A program made the translations under genes and the position numbers. Shown one piece after another: positions 48,401 through 62,700 of a DNA stretch of 64,000 nucleotides. Where the stretch lies: the NCBI GenBank assembly GCA_003344405.1, contig NOWV01000163.1:62001-126000 (forward strand). The letters run 5' to 3'. How positions within the stretch are numbered: position 1 is the first letter of the stretch; the number at the start of each line of letters is the position of its first letter. The notes below the pieces were generated by a model. It was not told the DNA's origin. It searched no databases and was given only the letters and a program-made list of their open reading frames with translations. This DNA comes from Trichoplax sp. H2 (lineage: Eukaryota > Placozoa > Uniplacotomia > Trichoplacea).

Positions 48401-51400
48401 TAGGATTCTGATTATGGATGGACTCTAGACAATGAAGTATTTGTCAATTCAGTAAAATTGTAAAGCTGAATTTACTAGTTTGAGATCTTTCAAGATTAAA
48501 GATATAATCATATTCTTAAGGCATGGAGACAAATTGAACTGTATACATCTTGCGTCGATGAATAACTTTATTAATAAATTAATATTTGGTAAATTTTAAT
48601 TCAGCACAACTAATAGTGTTAAACAGTATATGATAGCAGATAGAGTTATCAAGAAAAGTTTATAATCTAAAAATTAGGCATTTCTTATTACATTCATATC
48701 GATAGCCAGTCATGATTATTATTCCATGAATAAATATCCAATGCGGTAGTGGATATTTATAGAAGGTTGTAGTTTGATACTCGATGAGAATACCTACCTC
48801 CGTATTATTTGAGGTCGATAAAGAATGAATTTCCTTTAGTACCACTATAGTTGCCAAGATACTGAACCCTTGCAGAGTTTTCTAACATTTTAAGTTTTCA
48901 AGTGTAGTATAATAAGAAAGAAACCAGATGCTTTCGAACACAATGTATCAGCCTGTTTTTTACATGATAAAGGCGAGAGTAAAAAAGTTTTTGACAGTGG
49001 CTCAAGAATTGATAAAGTGTGTAACGAAGGTTAACGTATTTTTTATTAATATCTGTTCTTTATTTCATCATACATTTATCACTACTATTAAATCTTCAGT
49101 AAAGGAATAAAAATTTATTTCCTGCCTCATTTTCAGTTTTAAACATGCTAGAAAGTTACATACGTTTAACTTACCATGCATTTGTAATTCATGGTTGGGA
49201 ATAAAACGCTCAAAGGTGAGCAGACTTGCTTTGAAATGATGTTATCAGAAGTTATGCCTATGTTTATAGCCTGTACAGTATATTTCTCTGATGATATATT
49301 TGAAAACAGAAAGAATGTCTTAAATGTGTTGCATACCAATTCGTAATAGCTTCGTAAAATTTAGTCGATTTCGTTAACAAAGCTCTTTGTAAATTAGACT
49401 GTCTATTTAATTTACGCCTTATTATGACTATACAATTGCCTTTCTATAGTGTTTTATGTTTTAAACGAAATTGGCTTAAATATATCGGCCTTATAGTTGT
49501 AGTGCGTTCTTATATTGCCGCTCCCAAAATAGCTTCACACAGTAGATTTTAGGAAGTCGCTAACGATATGCTTTACATAATTGTAAGATTGAGACTGTGT
49601 GAGAGATGTCGATTAAACGAAATCTTAAGAATGTATTGAGAGTGCAGTTGATTAGATAGTCACATTAAATAATGTAGCATTGTTTGGGAATGTCTTATTA
49701 AGATAATTGGACACCAGAGATTATGCCAGTAATTTGATTCTACAGTTTCTTAATCTTGATTTTGTTAGAAGTAGCAGTTAATGTAATCAAGTGAACACAA
49801 TAACTTGCCTAAATTTGATCATTTCTGATTTTGAGGTGCTTTATCGCACTTCTCTACAACTGTAGAGTTTGTACAAAGATTGATTTTCACGGCGTTTGCA
49901 TATAATAGTTTAAAAAGTACCAGAATGGTATCGTACTGAATAAGTTATAAATTAATACCCTACCGTAATTCAATCAAACTTATGCTTCGTTGAAAAATGA
50001 AAGTTATAAACCCTACTTGTAAAGTGATACAGCTGCTAGCCAGTAAGGTTTGTGATAATATCCGTATCTTAGATTAGATTAATCTTTATCAATTAGTTTA
50101 TCTTTTTATTTATTGACGCCATTAAGGTGTGTCTAGAGTTTATTAGTCTACCTAATATGCAGGTCATATCATTGCTATTCTTATTGTTACTGATCAAAAT
50201 TTGTAACAGGAAAAGTTAAAACTCCTACAGAAACTAAGTTTATGATCCTATGGTGAGATTTGTCCTACTCGATATCGACTTACGGTACGACTCAAAATGT
50301 CAACTATCTACTATCGTCAAGAGGAATAGTAACCACTAACAGCCCTTTAGACAAAGGTGAACCCAAAATTGATTGAGAATTCAGTCAATTTGTAGTAAGT
50401 TTACATCACAGTTAATAGAATTATGTATTTCTGGATGTTACACCAGGTTGAAGCATATTAGCTATTAGTGGGTTTCCGCTTAATGATATCAGCAAATTAA
50501 ATTCAGATAAATAGGCAATTTGAAAATGTTCTATAATAAGTTACTTTTGATAAATCAAAGCTAAATATATTTCATATGCCCAGTCTGTAATACGCGAATA
50601 AATCTAAATAATGATTTCAAATGATCACTTTAAATATCTTTTCTTTAAATAGACTATGGTAAACTATGGTGTGATTAACGGACACTTGAATTTGAATTTA
50701 TCTGCGTTTCTTATGTGTTTTATTATATCGCATTAAATTTATTAAATAATCGATTTATAATTGGGTGAAGAAGGAATTTGAAATACTGGAAGGGTGACTA
50801 TAAATCTTAGAAAATGAATTATAGCCAGATAGATATGAGTAAAGTAAACTTTAACTAAAAATATGTATGTGTTTGATTTAATTTAGCCGTTTCAAATGAA
50901 GAAACCTCCAAAGCATTGTAAGCGTATTTTATCACCGCGTTAAATGGCATACAGTCGTGTAGTTTCTAGGACTCCTATCGAAGGAGCTGGTCATGTAGTA
51001 ATTATTATACTGTAGCTACCTGACTTAGACTATTCTGTAGTAATTTGAGTCATTAAGTAAAATATTGAGATATTTAAGAAAAGATGCTACAAAATTAATG
51101 GCAATTCATTATTTAAGGACTCATTTTCAAGAGTAAATCAGTTTTTTGGCTAGATTTTATGTTCTTTTAATTTTTGAATCGTTATTAAGAGCTGCCTAGC
51201 TTTTGAGGTAAAATAAGGCGATCTAGACAAATTTCTACTTTTCTTTCAATATAATAAAGTGTTTTATAGGACTTTACACTTTGAAATTGCAGTGTATTAC
51301 TAATTGTGTCTTAGGTATTAAGTGTTAACTGCTTAATTTTGGTATGATTAATCTTTTTCGACTTCCATGGAAGACAAAAAATATCATGTAAGTATGATTT

Positions 51401-53812
51401 TTGTCTTATAACAGATATCTACGGTACTTGGTCCTTTCTCTAAAGTTGAAAAGTAAAATAATGGTCAAGGTACTGTTTAACTTGTAGTTTATGTAATCTT
51501 AGGAATAAGTGATACAACGTAAAAAATTGTTTTTTTTGGATAACTATAGTAAAACATTTTAGGAAAGATTGTTAAAGTAAGGATTGGTAGTGACAGGCTA
51601 AAGATTTTAAGTCCGCGGTAAATTGAGCTTTTTAAATGCACTTTTAGTGTTTATCTATTTCATTATTTAGTAGCCAATAAGCCGGATGGATCAAATGGAG
51701 TGAGCTGGTAGAAAATGAAGATGAACCTTTAGGATGAATTTTCTTGGAAACTAATTCTCAATCGAAATTGATCACGGCAGTTGCTATTTCACACCGATTA
51801 TATCACTTATTTATATTAAGTGCTGGAATTTTCTTCAGGGATGATAAGATTGAAATGCTTATGTTGTCTCTTCACCATCAACCTACTACCTACCCTATTG
51901 GTAAACTATGTACATCATCCGTAATGTGAACAGATTCTGAAGTTTTTTACCATAATTATGCACGTATTCTCGAACTGAAGAGGGCAATAGTAGCTCTTTA
52001 TTTGTACAATAACTAACTACAATCGTAAAGACAGAATAATGTCAACAACTTCAGAATAGTTCATCTTAAGAAAAGAACCTTTATGGCCTCTTTCTCATCA
52101 CTAACGTTTGCACTACTAAATCGATGTTGATGTCATATTCTGTAATATTACGATTGAATATTATACAGCGTGCTTTTAAGTCAAATTAGCGCTTTCCAAG
52201 TTGATGATATTTAGCCATTTTTCTTAGCTATAGCGTACCAAAATTATTGTATAATAGGCTAACACGTTTCCCACAAACCTAATTGAAAGAACGTCATAAA
52301 TCAATTTTATTTGAATTTACTAGCTGCATTCGATATCAAAAATATCCATCTATCCTATAAATTATAAAATTTTAGCTTCTATTAGTAGTATTACAGTGTA
52401 GTAAATATTATTTACTCACATTGTTCAACGTTAAAATCTATGAATAGGATAAGAGTGCACATTTTATTATATGTTCATACTATTATTACCTGTAGCTCCC
52501 GGAGAAACAAATATTAAGATACTTTCCAACAAAAGACTTAAGTAAATATCAAACTATTGCTAAGGAACAAATTATTTTACTCGCTGCCGAATAGTATTAT
52601 GGATTATCAGTAATACTACTAGCAATTAAATAAGTATCAGGCTTGTAGAGGAAATTACTCAAAGGTTAAGGGTAACATGACAGTATTAATCAGTTTCCTG
52701 ATCTATCTGTGATTTATGGATAGTAATAGTATTCATGGCCATGTATCGATACTTATTAAATTAGAACAAAGTTTGTTAACGCCTTTTATTTCCCATAGAC
52801 AGTTTTTCTAACAAAATGATCAGGAATAAATATTCGTTATCACGATGACTGCAACAATTAAAAGTTAATTCTTTCAAGAGATGTATTTAATACTATTGCT
52901 ACTTTCGTATTTCTTATTGCAGCATTGTTATTTTACGACCTAACTCTTACTTGCTCATAACATGGAAACTAATTAAGGGTTTTTGATTTCCATTCGTTGA
53001 AATTTATTTTCTATTTATCGAAAAATATTAATTATTTATTCACCATGATAGCTAAAAGCCCTCAGGTTGAATAGTAAACCACTAATAATCTTGATTGAAA
53101 TTGTAAATAATCTTGATGATCTATGGTAATTGCATAAGAATAACATCATGTATACGTAAAAATTAACATGCATCGACCGAAACCGGCAAATCTTAATTAT
53201 TGTGTGACCTTCCGGGTCCTTACTTATGTAATAATATATTATTGAACTACCGTTACTCATCACATTAAATGATTGGATTTACTTCGGTTTTTAATTTGCT
53301 TTGCTCAAGTTAGAAAAACTGGTAGGTTGTTAATCAAGAATAAGATATAAAAAGTATGTGTCGACTGCTATTAGAATATTGTCGACATTAACTGGTTATC
53401 ACTAGTACTTAAGGTATTTGTAAACGATTAGCAAAAGAGTGTCAGTTTATCCGTATTACCAACATTTGAACACGATTTTAAAAATTTTGTATAAAGATCA
53501 AGTTGTATCACCGGTGTTTAGTAGCAGTGTAAAAATGGCCGTAAAGTACAGTAGTTTCATAAAATTTACCTAAATTGCAGTCAATCTTTCGAAAAAATCG
53601 TATATAATACGGAAGGACATCAATTTTAGTCTAGCTTTAATCTTAATAATTTAATTTATATTAAATATATTTGGCACAAGTTAGTTCATAGTATTCAATT
53701 AAAATTTGGGTTTGTTTTCTGTTTAGAGACACTATTTGCATAGTTTGATTTTACTTCTTGATCTGCTTTAGATATTTGGTAGAAGCTTGTTTTATCTATA
53801 ACTCTTTATATA
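42455..53812. other. Long gene desert
   Basis: More than 11 kb without a recognised exon. Small open frames (for example 44345-44611 and 45474-45677 on -, 51744-51929 on +) lack domains. At 47.6-48.1 kb the DNA is slightly richer in G and C and contains TATAAATACC (near 47606) and GGTATATAAGCC (near 47945) followed by an AATAAA, a layout like an LTR promoter and polyadenylation signal. I could not find matching target duplications there. A short inverted repeat lies at 42661-42684 (ACATAAAATG arms). Confidence 0.45.
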
Positions 53813-54100
53813 TTCTAGATATGATGTTGTTGCAACATTGCAGTACTGTAGAAATTATATTTGTTTATGTTAAGATAGCTTTGATAGCTTCGCTTTAATC
53901 TGAAACTTGCAGATATATTTTAGATGTGATAATGTCGCAGCATTGCATACTTGCCAAACATAGATTTGCCTACGTTAAGATAATATTTTGATACGTTCGA
54001 TTTCATCTATAAATTCTAACTTATTCTAGATGTGATGTTGTTGTAGTATTGCATCAATGTAGAAAATAAATTAGCCTATATTAAGACAACTTCATTTTAT
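53813..54100. repeat. Diverged tandem repeat, unit about 105 bp
   Basis: Three successive units begin near 53814, 53920 and 54023. Each starts CTAGATRTGATG..GTTG or a variant, contains GCATTGCA or GCAACATTGCA, and later TTAAGATA followed by TTGATA and TTCGATTT. Similarity is clear but imperfect, so the array is old. Confidence 0.5.
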
Positions 54101-55787
54101 CTAGACAACTTCTAATGTAGAAGTATTAAATATCAAGATTATCTTAAGTTATTGGCTTGGATTAAAATTGAATTTGATAATTACTTATGGTAGCTAAAGT
54201 TATCTCATTTATAGTTCTATCTACAGTGATTGTACCGTAACTACCTTATAGAACTTTGTTTATTACTATGGAAATCTTTTGTAACGCCATTTAAAAATAT
54301 GACTATTCATATCAGCTCTTGAATATTTATATCCGCAGATAATTTTATGTTTAGTTTGATTTTATTCGAAGAATGTTGATGTTAGTTAAAACACAAGCAG
54401 TGACCTTTATAGAAGAGTTCAGTAAATAAGTACATATTATCACATAGCGTGGTAATCTCTTAAATTAGTCGTTAGCTAAAAATACGAGGCGTCAAAGTTT
54501 TTGTATTGTCCACTAGTTGCAAGCATAGGAAATTATTGGGATTTTATATGTGGCTCAAGCGTCCGATATAGAAATAGTAAATGATATTGTCCTGTTGCGA
54601 AGCTGTTTTATTAAAAGTTTATCGTAAATTCGATTTAAGTTTAGGCAGTGCTACTATTCTTGGTTCCAAATGAGAAAGTAAACACTTAATATGGCAGCAT
54701 ATACTATGATCAAATCATAATTTCCGTGTTTGATTTTCAGACTTAATCATTACCATTGTCCAATTAGCACTTTTAGTGATACTGCCGGATTCTAGTGCAT
54801 TATAATTATGTATAAATTTTACGTAACTTTATAAACCTTAACCTAGCCAAATTTCCATCTGAAAGCAGAAACTGCTTGAGTACCATATAATTCAATATTA
54901 GGAATATAGAAAAATAGATTGATAGTAGTTAATATGGCTCAATAATACTTAAAGCAGCTAGTTTTAATTCTTTAAAATTCAATATTCCAATTAATATTAA
55001 AGTTCATGCCGTGCTGTTTCTCATTAGTTACGATCATAGTCTTAAGCAATGCTAGTGTAAATTATAATCCTGCACCGAATTATATCGATACAGCAAGATA
55101 CATTATGCAGTTATTGACAAAGCTTTCATAAATACATAAAATAAACTACATTATTTTTAAAAAGTGGCATATAAATGTAAAATATAATATCTCTAAACAT
55201 TATGATGCCACTTAATTAACAGCATCACTGTATCTTGCTGCTAGCAATTTAATGGCCGTAACAATTTTTCGATCCTGACCGAAAGTAATTTATATAGTAA
55301 TACTAATTGTAATCTCGCAGTATGTTATGTCAACAAACTTAGATGCAGCACATAGTTCTTAAGCAACGCTCGTGTAAAAATTTAATTCAAAGAAATTTAA
55401 AATGTAAAATATGAAATATAAATGTAAAATATAATATCGCAATCATATTGATGCAGTAGAATACAGTACCGTATCTTGATACGAGCAATTTTAGTAGCTT
55501 TAGTAGCTTTGTGATCCAGATAGAAAGCTATTTCTATAATAATGTCATTGTAATTTTGCAATACGTTTTGTCGATGCCATAACATGTAGTATTGTATCTT
55601 GATTTTAAAATTTTTGTGGCTGTAGTAATTTTACTTTCCTGAGAAAAATGCAATTTCTTTAATAATACTAATCAAAACTATTGACTTGGATTTACGTTAT
55701 AATCGTGAACTTGCATGACTATTAAATGTGTTTTTTTCCTTTTCGTCTCGGTAGTTTCGAGTTTGAAACTTCAGCTCCGACGCAGCC
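54101..55787. repeat. Upstream region of receptor with diverged tandem repeats
   Basis: Two diverged units of about 245 bases start near 55169 and 55414. Each opens with ATATAAATGTAAAATATAAT and later contains TACTGTATCTTG-like, GAGCAATTT and GATCCTGA-like segments. A related TCTTAAGCAA.GCT.GTGTAAA segment occurs at 55040 and 55357. The array ends about 100 bases before the receptor start. No coding exon was found. Confidence 0.45.
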
Positions 55788-56780
55788 ATGGATAATCTCA
55801 GTAATTTTAGCCAAGCGCTGTATATTGAAGATTTCTATTTTGTGGTAATTTGGGATTTAAGCGTTGGCTACTTAGGGTTCTGCCTAAATTTAATCCTAAT
55901 ATTTCTAATATTTAAAAGTAGATCATTTAATAAAGCTTATGACATTCTCTTAGCGAATCAGGGATTATCCGATTTAGCATGCTCGGCTGTAATTTTTACT
56001 TCATCTGTTTATTCTCTAATTCTGCATTCATCATCAATGACTGAAATGCATAAACAACCCGTTTGTACAATTGCTTATTTTATTATGGTTACTACATTTG
56101 CAGCTTCGGTTATCATATTTACAGCAATTGCTGTTGATCGCTATCTCAGTCATATTCGAAATCGTCATCGTGATCGGCCTGTCCGTTCTTCAAAGGTTGC
56201 TATAGGCATTACCGCTATGTGGATCACTTCTGCTTGTGTAGCTTATCCAGTAATTTATTTTATTGAAGTTCATGGCCCATCTATATACAGCTGCACCGTA
56301 ACTCAGGATATCATGATGGCACATTTTAACAGAATCTTCTTTACAGTCTTATTTTGTATCTTCTATCTCCTTCCATCCGTTATTATTGTTGGATGCTATT
56401 TACTGATATGTATATCCATGTACAATCAATTGCGAAAGTGGCAAGAAACCAATATGAAGAGAAATTGGCGCAATTATGAGAGGGGAAAATCTGTTATCTG
56501 GTTTTCTCTCATGATAACTGCAGCATTCTTGTTACTAAGTACGCCGTTTGTTGCCATTTTAATGAATTCAGCTTATAGTAGTCATTATCTACTAGATCCT
56601 TTACCTAAAATTAGCCTAAGTCGGCGATTTATCGTTGAAATATGCATAATTATTTACAAGAGTCGATGTGTGGTTATATCGTTATTACACCTTAGATTTC
56701 GCAAAAGTTTACGACGCGAAACAGCCGAGCAATGTATGTGCCTTTATAAGGTGCACAGAAATGAAGCTGATGTAAATTGA
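55788..56780 (+). CDS. Class A GPCR with degenerate TM7
   Basis: Intronless receptor of 330 residues; the start context GCAGCCATGG is strong and the N-terminus has sequon NFS. Landmarks: GFCLNLILI in TM1, LLANQGLSDLA in TM2, a TM3 cysteine (PVCTIAYF), a normal DRY (VDRYLSH), an ECL2 cysteine (YSCTV) and a proline in TM5 (LLPSV). It differs from the opsin-like group in having no GWN.Y or KLMCNM. TM6 has LSTP instead of CWxP. In TM7 the NPxxY motif is absent: counting back from FRKSL, the position of NPxxY reads RCVVI, and the helix contains Lys and Arg (YKSRC), which is unfavourable in a membrane. It could be a fast-evolving receptor, a recent pseudogene still open, or a gene whose true last exon is spliced. 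The ligand class is unknown. Confidence 0.8.
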   Translation: MDNLSNFSQALYIEDFYFVVIWDLSVGYLGFCLNLILIFLIFKSRSFNKAYDILLANQGLSDLACSAVIFTSSVYSLILHSSSMTEMHKQPVCTIAYFIMVTTFAASVIIFTAIAVDRYLSHIRNRHRDRPVRSSKVAIGITAMWITSACVAYPVIYFIEVHGPSIYSCTVTQDIMMAHFNRIFFTVLFCIFYLLPSVIIVGCYLLICISMYNQLRKWQETNMKRNWRNYERGKSVIWFSLMITAAFLLLSTPFVAILMNSAYSSHYLLDPLPKISLSRRFIVEICIIIYKSRCVVISLLHLRFRKSLRRETAEQCMCLYKVHRNEADVN

Positions 56781-59700
56781 ACCCAGGAATAATTTAACTT
56801 TTGGAAGCTTATATGGTGTTCTTACGTACTGCCTTTTACTATAAAATTTTAAAAAGTTTATGCTTGACTAAATGATATTTGCTACGTAAAGATTGCTTGG
56901 CTTTATACCGAACACTTCTGTAGTTATACAACTTTATTTTCCTTCTGAAATGATAGATTTGACATAGATTTTTTTAGCTACTAATATTAATGTAGATTAA
57001 ATTATTATAGCTGAATTTCGAGCTCACTGAAATGTTTATGTTATAAACCAAAATTTTTGACTTTGCTTAGATGATAGAGTAATTTTAAGTATGTTAGTAA
57101 AATTAAGATCAATGTCTTGCATTTTCGTATTGGTAACGATTTCTAGTGGTCAATTTCGCAGAGTATAACGATAGTATTGTAGAATTGAGATGACCTTATT
57201 TTTATTGATTACTTCTATTGTACGTGCAAAATTTATACCTCAATCAATGTCGTAAATTGGGCGAAAATGATAGCATACACCGGCTATAACACTGTGGTAA
57301 CCGATTTAATATTTTATTATTATACTATTTCCTTTATTAAATTGATAAATGTACGCTAACGTTAGTTAATAAAAGTTAAGTTATAAATTTTCCTCTTCTG
57401 GTCATTAAATTCAGTATCGATAGCGGTATTACCGCTCATCCGATTAAATATCTTTCTGAACAAAAGGGATCAATAACTTCTCAATATAGCGTGCATTCGT
57501 AGTTTTTCGTTATTATAGCTAGCATAAAAAGTTCGTAACAAACTACAACCTACCAACGTATGTATTAATAATTAAGTTGCAGTTTATAATTTTCTCATTA
57601 AATAATGAAATAGTAGTAATTATTATTTTATTTAACGGCAAAATTGTATAATTTTATAGTAATTTTTAAATAATTAATAAATAACTTCTAAGTATGGATT
57701 TACTATCGCAATCTCTCTTAATTGTTTCTAACATTAAAGTTCTAGACGAGCTACGACTTACGCGAAAAGAAGTTGCTCTGTATCTATCTCTTATTAAATA
57801 ATAAAATGAGTTCAATTATTTATTTTAGTTACAGGATTGCAAAATTTTACTATTAGTTCTATGTGAAAGTGAGTGAAATATCTGCGAGATTCAGAGTTGG
57901 TGTTTATTTTCTTTTAAATTAGTTGCTTAGTAAAATCGTTCAGATCGCGTTATAATGTAGGTATTTCCTTAATTTTTTCTGGCACCAATGTCGAACTGCA
58001 AGTATAAAGATGGATTTGAATACAATCGAATCGCTCTTCTTTGGTTAAGTAAAAAGATATTTTACCCAAAAATCGATTACATATAAATACAAACGTTGCT
58101 ATTAGGTGTTACAAGAACTGCCTTAAGTTATAGCCATTTCGGCTGATTAGCTTGCGTATTTCAAGATCTTAAATTGAAAAATTCTGTAAGTTCAGTTATT
58201 TCAAAATAAAGTATGAAAAATTATTTTTTTGATGATTTCCAGGCTTTTAGAGTAAAGTGGCAGTCGCAATATGATAGTTTTAATATTAGGAAATTTTTAT
58301 TTGCCAGTATTGTGGTTTTGATCCATGCTGTATACTGCAGTTAGGAAGTCCTACGTGAATAAGTATCTAGAGATTGATGTGGCCATAGAACGATTGAGAG
58401 GTACTATTACTATTTTGTCACAATTATAATATACAAGCAATGCATACTTTAATATTTTCCATTATAGTTACCGTAGGGCCGCTTTTAACCGTGTTTACTT
58501 TACTAAAATTTCGAAATTAGAGCCCTGGGTGGTAAAATGTTTTTAATTCAGGCTATTATTGTATATATATAAAAAGATTTAAGAAAGATCGGTAGATATC
58601 TTGTTAAGAGAAAGAACATTATAGCAATCGTCTCTTATTAAAGTTTAGACATTGATTCCAATGCTTACTTTGTCTTTTATATCGATAGGTTACAGTTAAC
58701 GTTTTTGCGATTGTAGCACGTAGAATTTAGTTTCGGGCCATTACAACAATTTATTCATTATGATGGAACGCTACTGCACATTTAATTCTTTAAAAAATAT
58801 TTTTGTCTGTTATAGAACACCTATAGCAAACTATTTCTGCTATAGACGGTAAGTTGACATGCATTCGTGAGTTATTGAAATTCTTCTTTGTATTTGATGA
58901 ACTCCACTCTTGAGAGATTATAATTACTGAACCAATAATTTCGAAAATAGAGCTTATTGAATAGGGCTTGCTTTAATGACTTCAGGTGTTCGTTTTGACA
59001 TCTGTATTTGTCTACTATTAATATCTTAATTATAGGGATCTTTATCCGTACAGTACTAGATTGTATCAGTAATAAGTTTATGTAGAAAGTTTAGTGGTGT
59101 TTCTTAGGAAGTATAATTAACTTATGTAACATGTAAATTTGCCTTTCTGGAACAATTACTTATTTGAAATTGGTTTAATTTTTCAGTCTTGTCTAAGACA
59201 GCCTTTCGTCTCTTGAAAAGTACTGGCCTAATGATACTGTTATTACAAATGGCTTTGTTTTGCTTAGAAAATTGAATCTGAAAATCTTGTTCGCTTATAT
59301 CGAAAGCATGTTTTGATTTTTTCCCCAGCAATAGTGTTATCCTGTATTAATGTTGCTAACTTGTACGAAAAATCTAAGTAAAGGTTTAGTAATAAATTAA
59401 ATGTAAATAAAAGTACAATTTGAATTTATTAGCTCACGAATATACATTCATCGAATTTACACGTGATGGAAATACATTTTTATGACATGTAACAATTATG
59501 TATTGGTAAAAGATGAATGCAAAATGCTCGTCTAAATAAAATAAACAAACTGTTGAAAAATATTATTTTAATAGTTGTATGATGGATATTGGCTATTCTA
59601 ATTTGCTGTCAATTTTATGTCCATAAATAATTTTCTGCCATCTTGTTTATGTCGAATTCCCCGAGTACCTTAATTATTCGTAGAGGCGGATTACTATAAA

Positions 59701-62700
59701 TATTTGTTTGTCAGTGAGATGGATAAAATTTTATAGCTTTCTTGGCAGATGCTATAACCTAGTATTTTATCGTGCATTTTCATGTAGTCTTCTTTTTAGC
59801 ATTTTTAATTAATATTACCGACCTATTCAAGTATGGTATAACATTATAACATTTGCTATTAATCGGAATTTCCCTTCAATAAATAAATTTCAAGTTTAAT
59901 TCACGTAATAAACATCACTTCACCGTAATATCTCTCAGTCATTTCGTGTTAGTTATATTAAGTTCAAGCTATGAATTAAAATGATGCGGATTACATTTGA
60001 GAGGATTTTAATAAAATCAGAGGCAAGTCTTATTTATATTATTCTACGGGTTGAGTTATATTAGGCAGTGAGCTGTATTAATAGTATAGCAAATATTAAA
60101 TGTCTAATATAGTATGTACACATTTGCTTCAAGTGTACATATTTACTCTAAGTGTATCTAGTAATGATATGATAATACTTACAGATTCTTTCTCCGGTTG
60201 AATGAACAGAATTATATCCTGGATACCTTAATTAAGAAGAGGGAGCGTGATAACTCTACGCAGAATGCTATTCATTTTATTGCTTTAATTTATTCAAATT
60301 TTCTGTCTGAAGAAGAGGTATAGATTTAATTTGTGACTAAAATCATTTGTTTATGTTTATAGATTTAATATATATCTTGTCGGGAAACACCATAGTTGCT
60401 ATATAACTTGAAGATCTATTACAACGCAAATGAATATCATGGATTTTGTTCCTTACAAAATACTAAGAAGATCCTAAAACCATGAACCACTGTTAAAGAT
60501 GTAAATGGAATGCAATTATATAGCGGCACTTACAGTTTTAAATGAGTGAGTTATACTCTTTAATTTCAATTTTATCGTCATTACTAACTAAATTAAAATA
60601 TAAATACAATAGCTCTATGTTCAAGGCGTAACCCAGTTTCTATGGCAATAATAAGAACTGTCGCCCTTAAATGCTGAAAGGATGGACCCCGGCATTTCAA
60701 ATAAGACTTAGAGGTTGATCAATCTAAAATTTATTTATTTATATCGTTGTAGGGTGCCGTCATGTTCATTTCAACCAATGCGAAGCCCAGCATTAGCTGT
60801 TAGGATTAACATCTGTACGGATTAATTTGAAGGTCGAAATTTATCAAGGCAGCATTAAACAAAGAAACGCTTCAAAAAAAAAGATTTAGATTCTTGTTTA
60901 AATTTTTACTATCCAGCAGGAGTAAAATAGTTTTCTTTATTCTCCGTAACTTTTGTTTCCTTTTATACTTTGCTCTCATTATTACGTTTCTTTAGATTAT
61001 GGAAATTACTTCCTGGTTCTAAAAGTCTGAAAACTATTAAAGCCTCGGTAAGCTAATATGATTACTAGCTAGGTTCGGGATGACTGTAATGATCTGGCTA
61101 TCATTTAGTCTGAGATCATGCCTTTGCCCATCAAAGAAGCGGATTAATATAGAGGATATAATTATGTTAGCCTTAATTAGGTTGGATTAACTACCGTAAT
61201 TGTACGAAATTAAGACGTTGAGATGGTGTTATTATTTGTATTGCAATAATCTAGTTTAATCCAGGAATATAATCTATAATTTTAAACAGATGGTATATAA
61301 ATTATACATATACATGTGAAAGTTTAATGCTTCATTGATAACGATAGTGCCCTATTTTAAATTATCCTCCAATCTCAGTCTTTATTTACTTATCCGTTTA
61401 GTATCTTAACAAGCAGGATAGCAACCATTCTATTCTATTTATTTAAGAAAATGATTGGAGTTCATCTGACAGTTGTCTTTGATTACTAGCCTTTTTCATG
61501 AGTATCCTAAAAGGAATTAAATTCACTCTATCGTCGATTTTTCCTTTTGGTGTCATTTGGTATTACTTATATTAACACGGCGCTATACAAAATACTGAGG
61601 ATAGTATCAATTTTAAATTTTAAACCTTAAATTGGTGCTGGTAGCTGGATTGCCAATGATACATTTACTTTTTTTTCATATATTCGAACTTTAATCCATT
61701 AAATACGATTATCTTCTTGCATAATTCTACATTTGGTACGTTGCATAATAGATTAGAATAATAATGTTATTCGATTCAAGTAAATCATACCAGTTGAACG
61801 TCGTCATAAAAGGCATTTCGTTTTAATTCTATGGAAAGCTACTGATTCAAGATACATATACTGACCTATATTGCAAGGATTTCATAACAGATTATCGCAA
61901 CTTAAACACTGAACTTAATGCAAAATTAATAATTTTTAGCTAAGATTGCTACATTAGCAACTATTGTAACGTAATTATATACCTGACTAATGTATATAGC
62001 CCCACACTGATTTGAATGAAAGCATGACGACTAAAATTTGATGTACAGAAAATAAAACTGAACACGAATAATTCAACCTGTCATGCTTGAAAGACCTTCC
62101 GTATTAGCTTTCAACACCTGCTAAGATCCAATCTGAGATCAATAGAAGCGTGAAAAGTAGGCCTGGCGATCAATAGCTTACCGATGTCTACATCATCTAT
62201 AGATTGTGTTGTCACTAGCCGATGTTTACAAGATAATTGTTGTGACTTTATAGCATATTACTTTCCATAGTCCTGATAGACAACCTAGGATTTATTTGCT
62301 AGATTCTTGTTCAAAGTTTCAGAGTAAAAGATTAAGAACCGTGCGATAGTATTGTTTAAGTTACGATGTCGCTGTTCTTATTTGTGTAGTCAACAGTGTC
62401 GTAACCTGTAGTCTATCAATTTCTTCTTGAAGACAATTCGTTGTTGCTGATAGACAATGATCACATTGATTTCATAACAGATTGATCGATTGTCATTCTT
62501 TGAATATGACAAGTAAATTGTTACAGTTATTGTCCAATCTTTACCAATTATTTATTACGTAGAATAGAGCTCTAGTTCATATAGGTAAGTTAGATGCATT
62601 GGCCATTTATTATCGTTACGGATTACTTTCATGGTAGCCATCGAGACTAGATCCTGTGCACTGAATTACTTTGACAAACTTTGCGGCTTAAGAGAAGACA

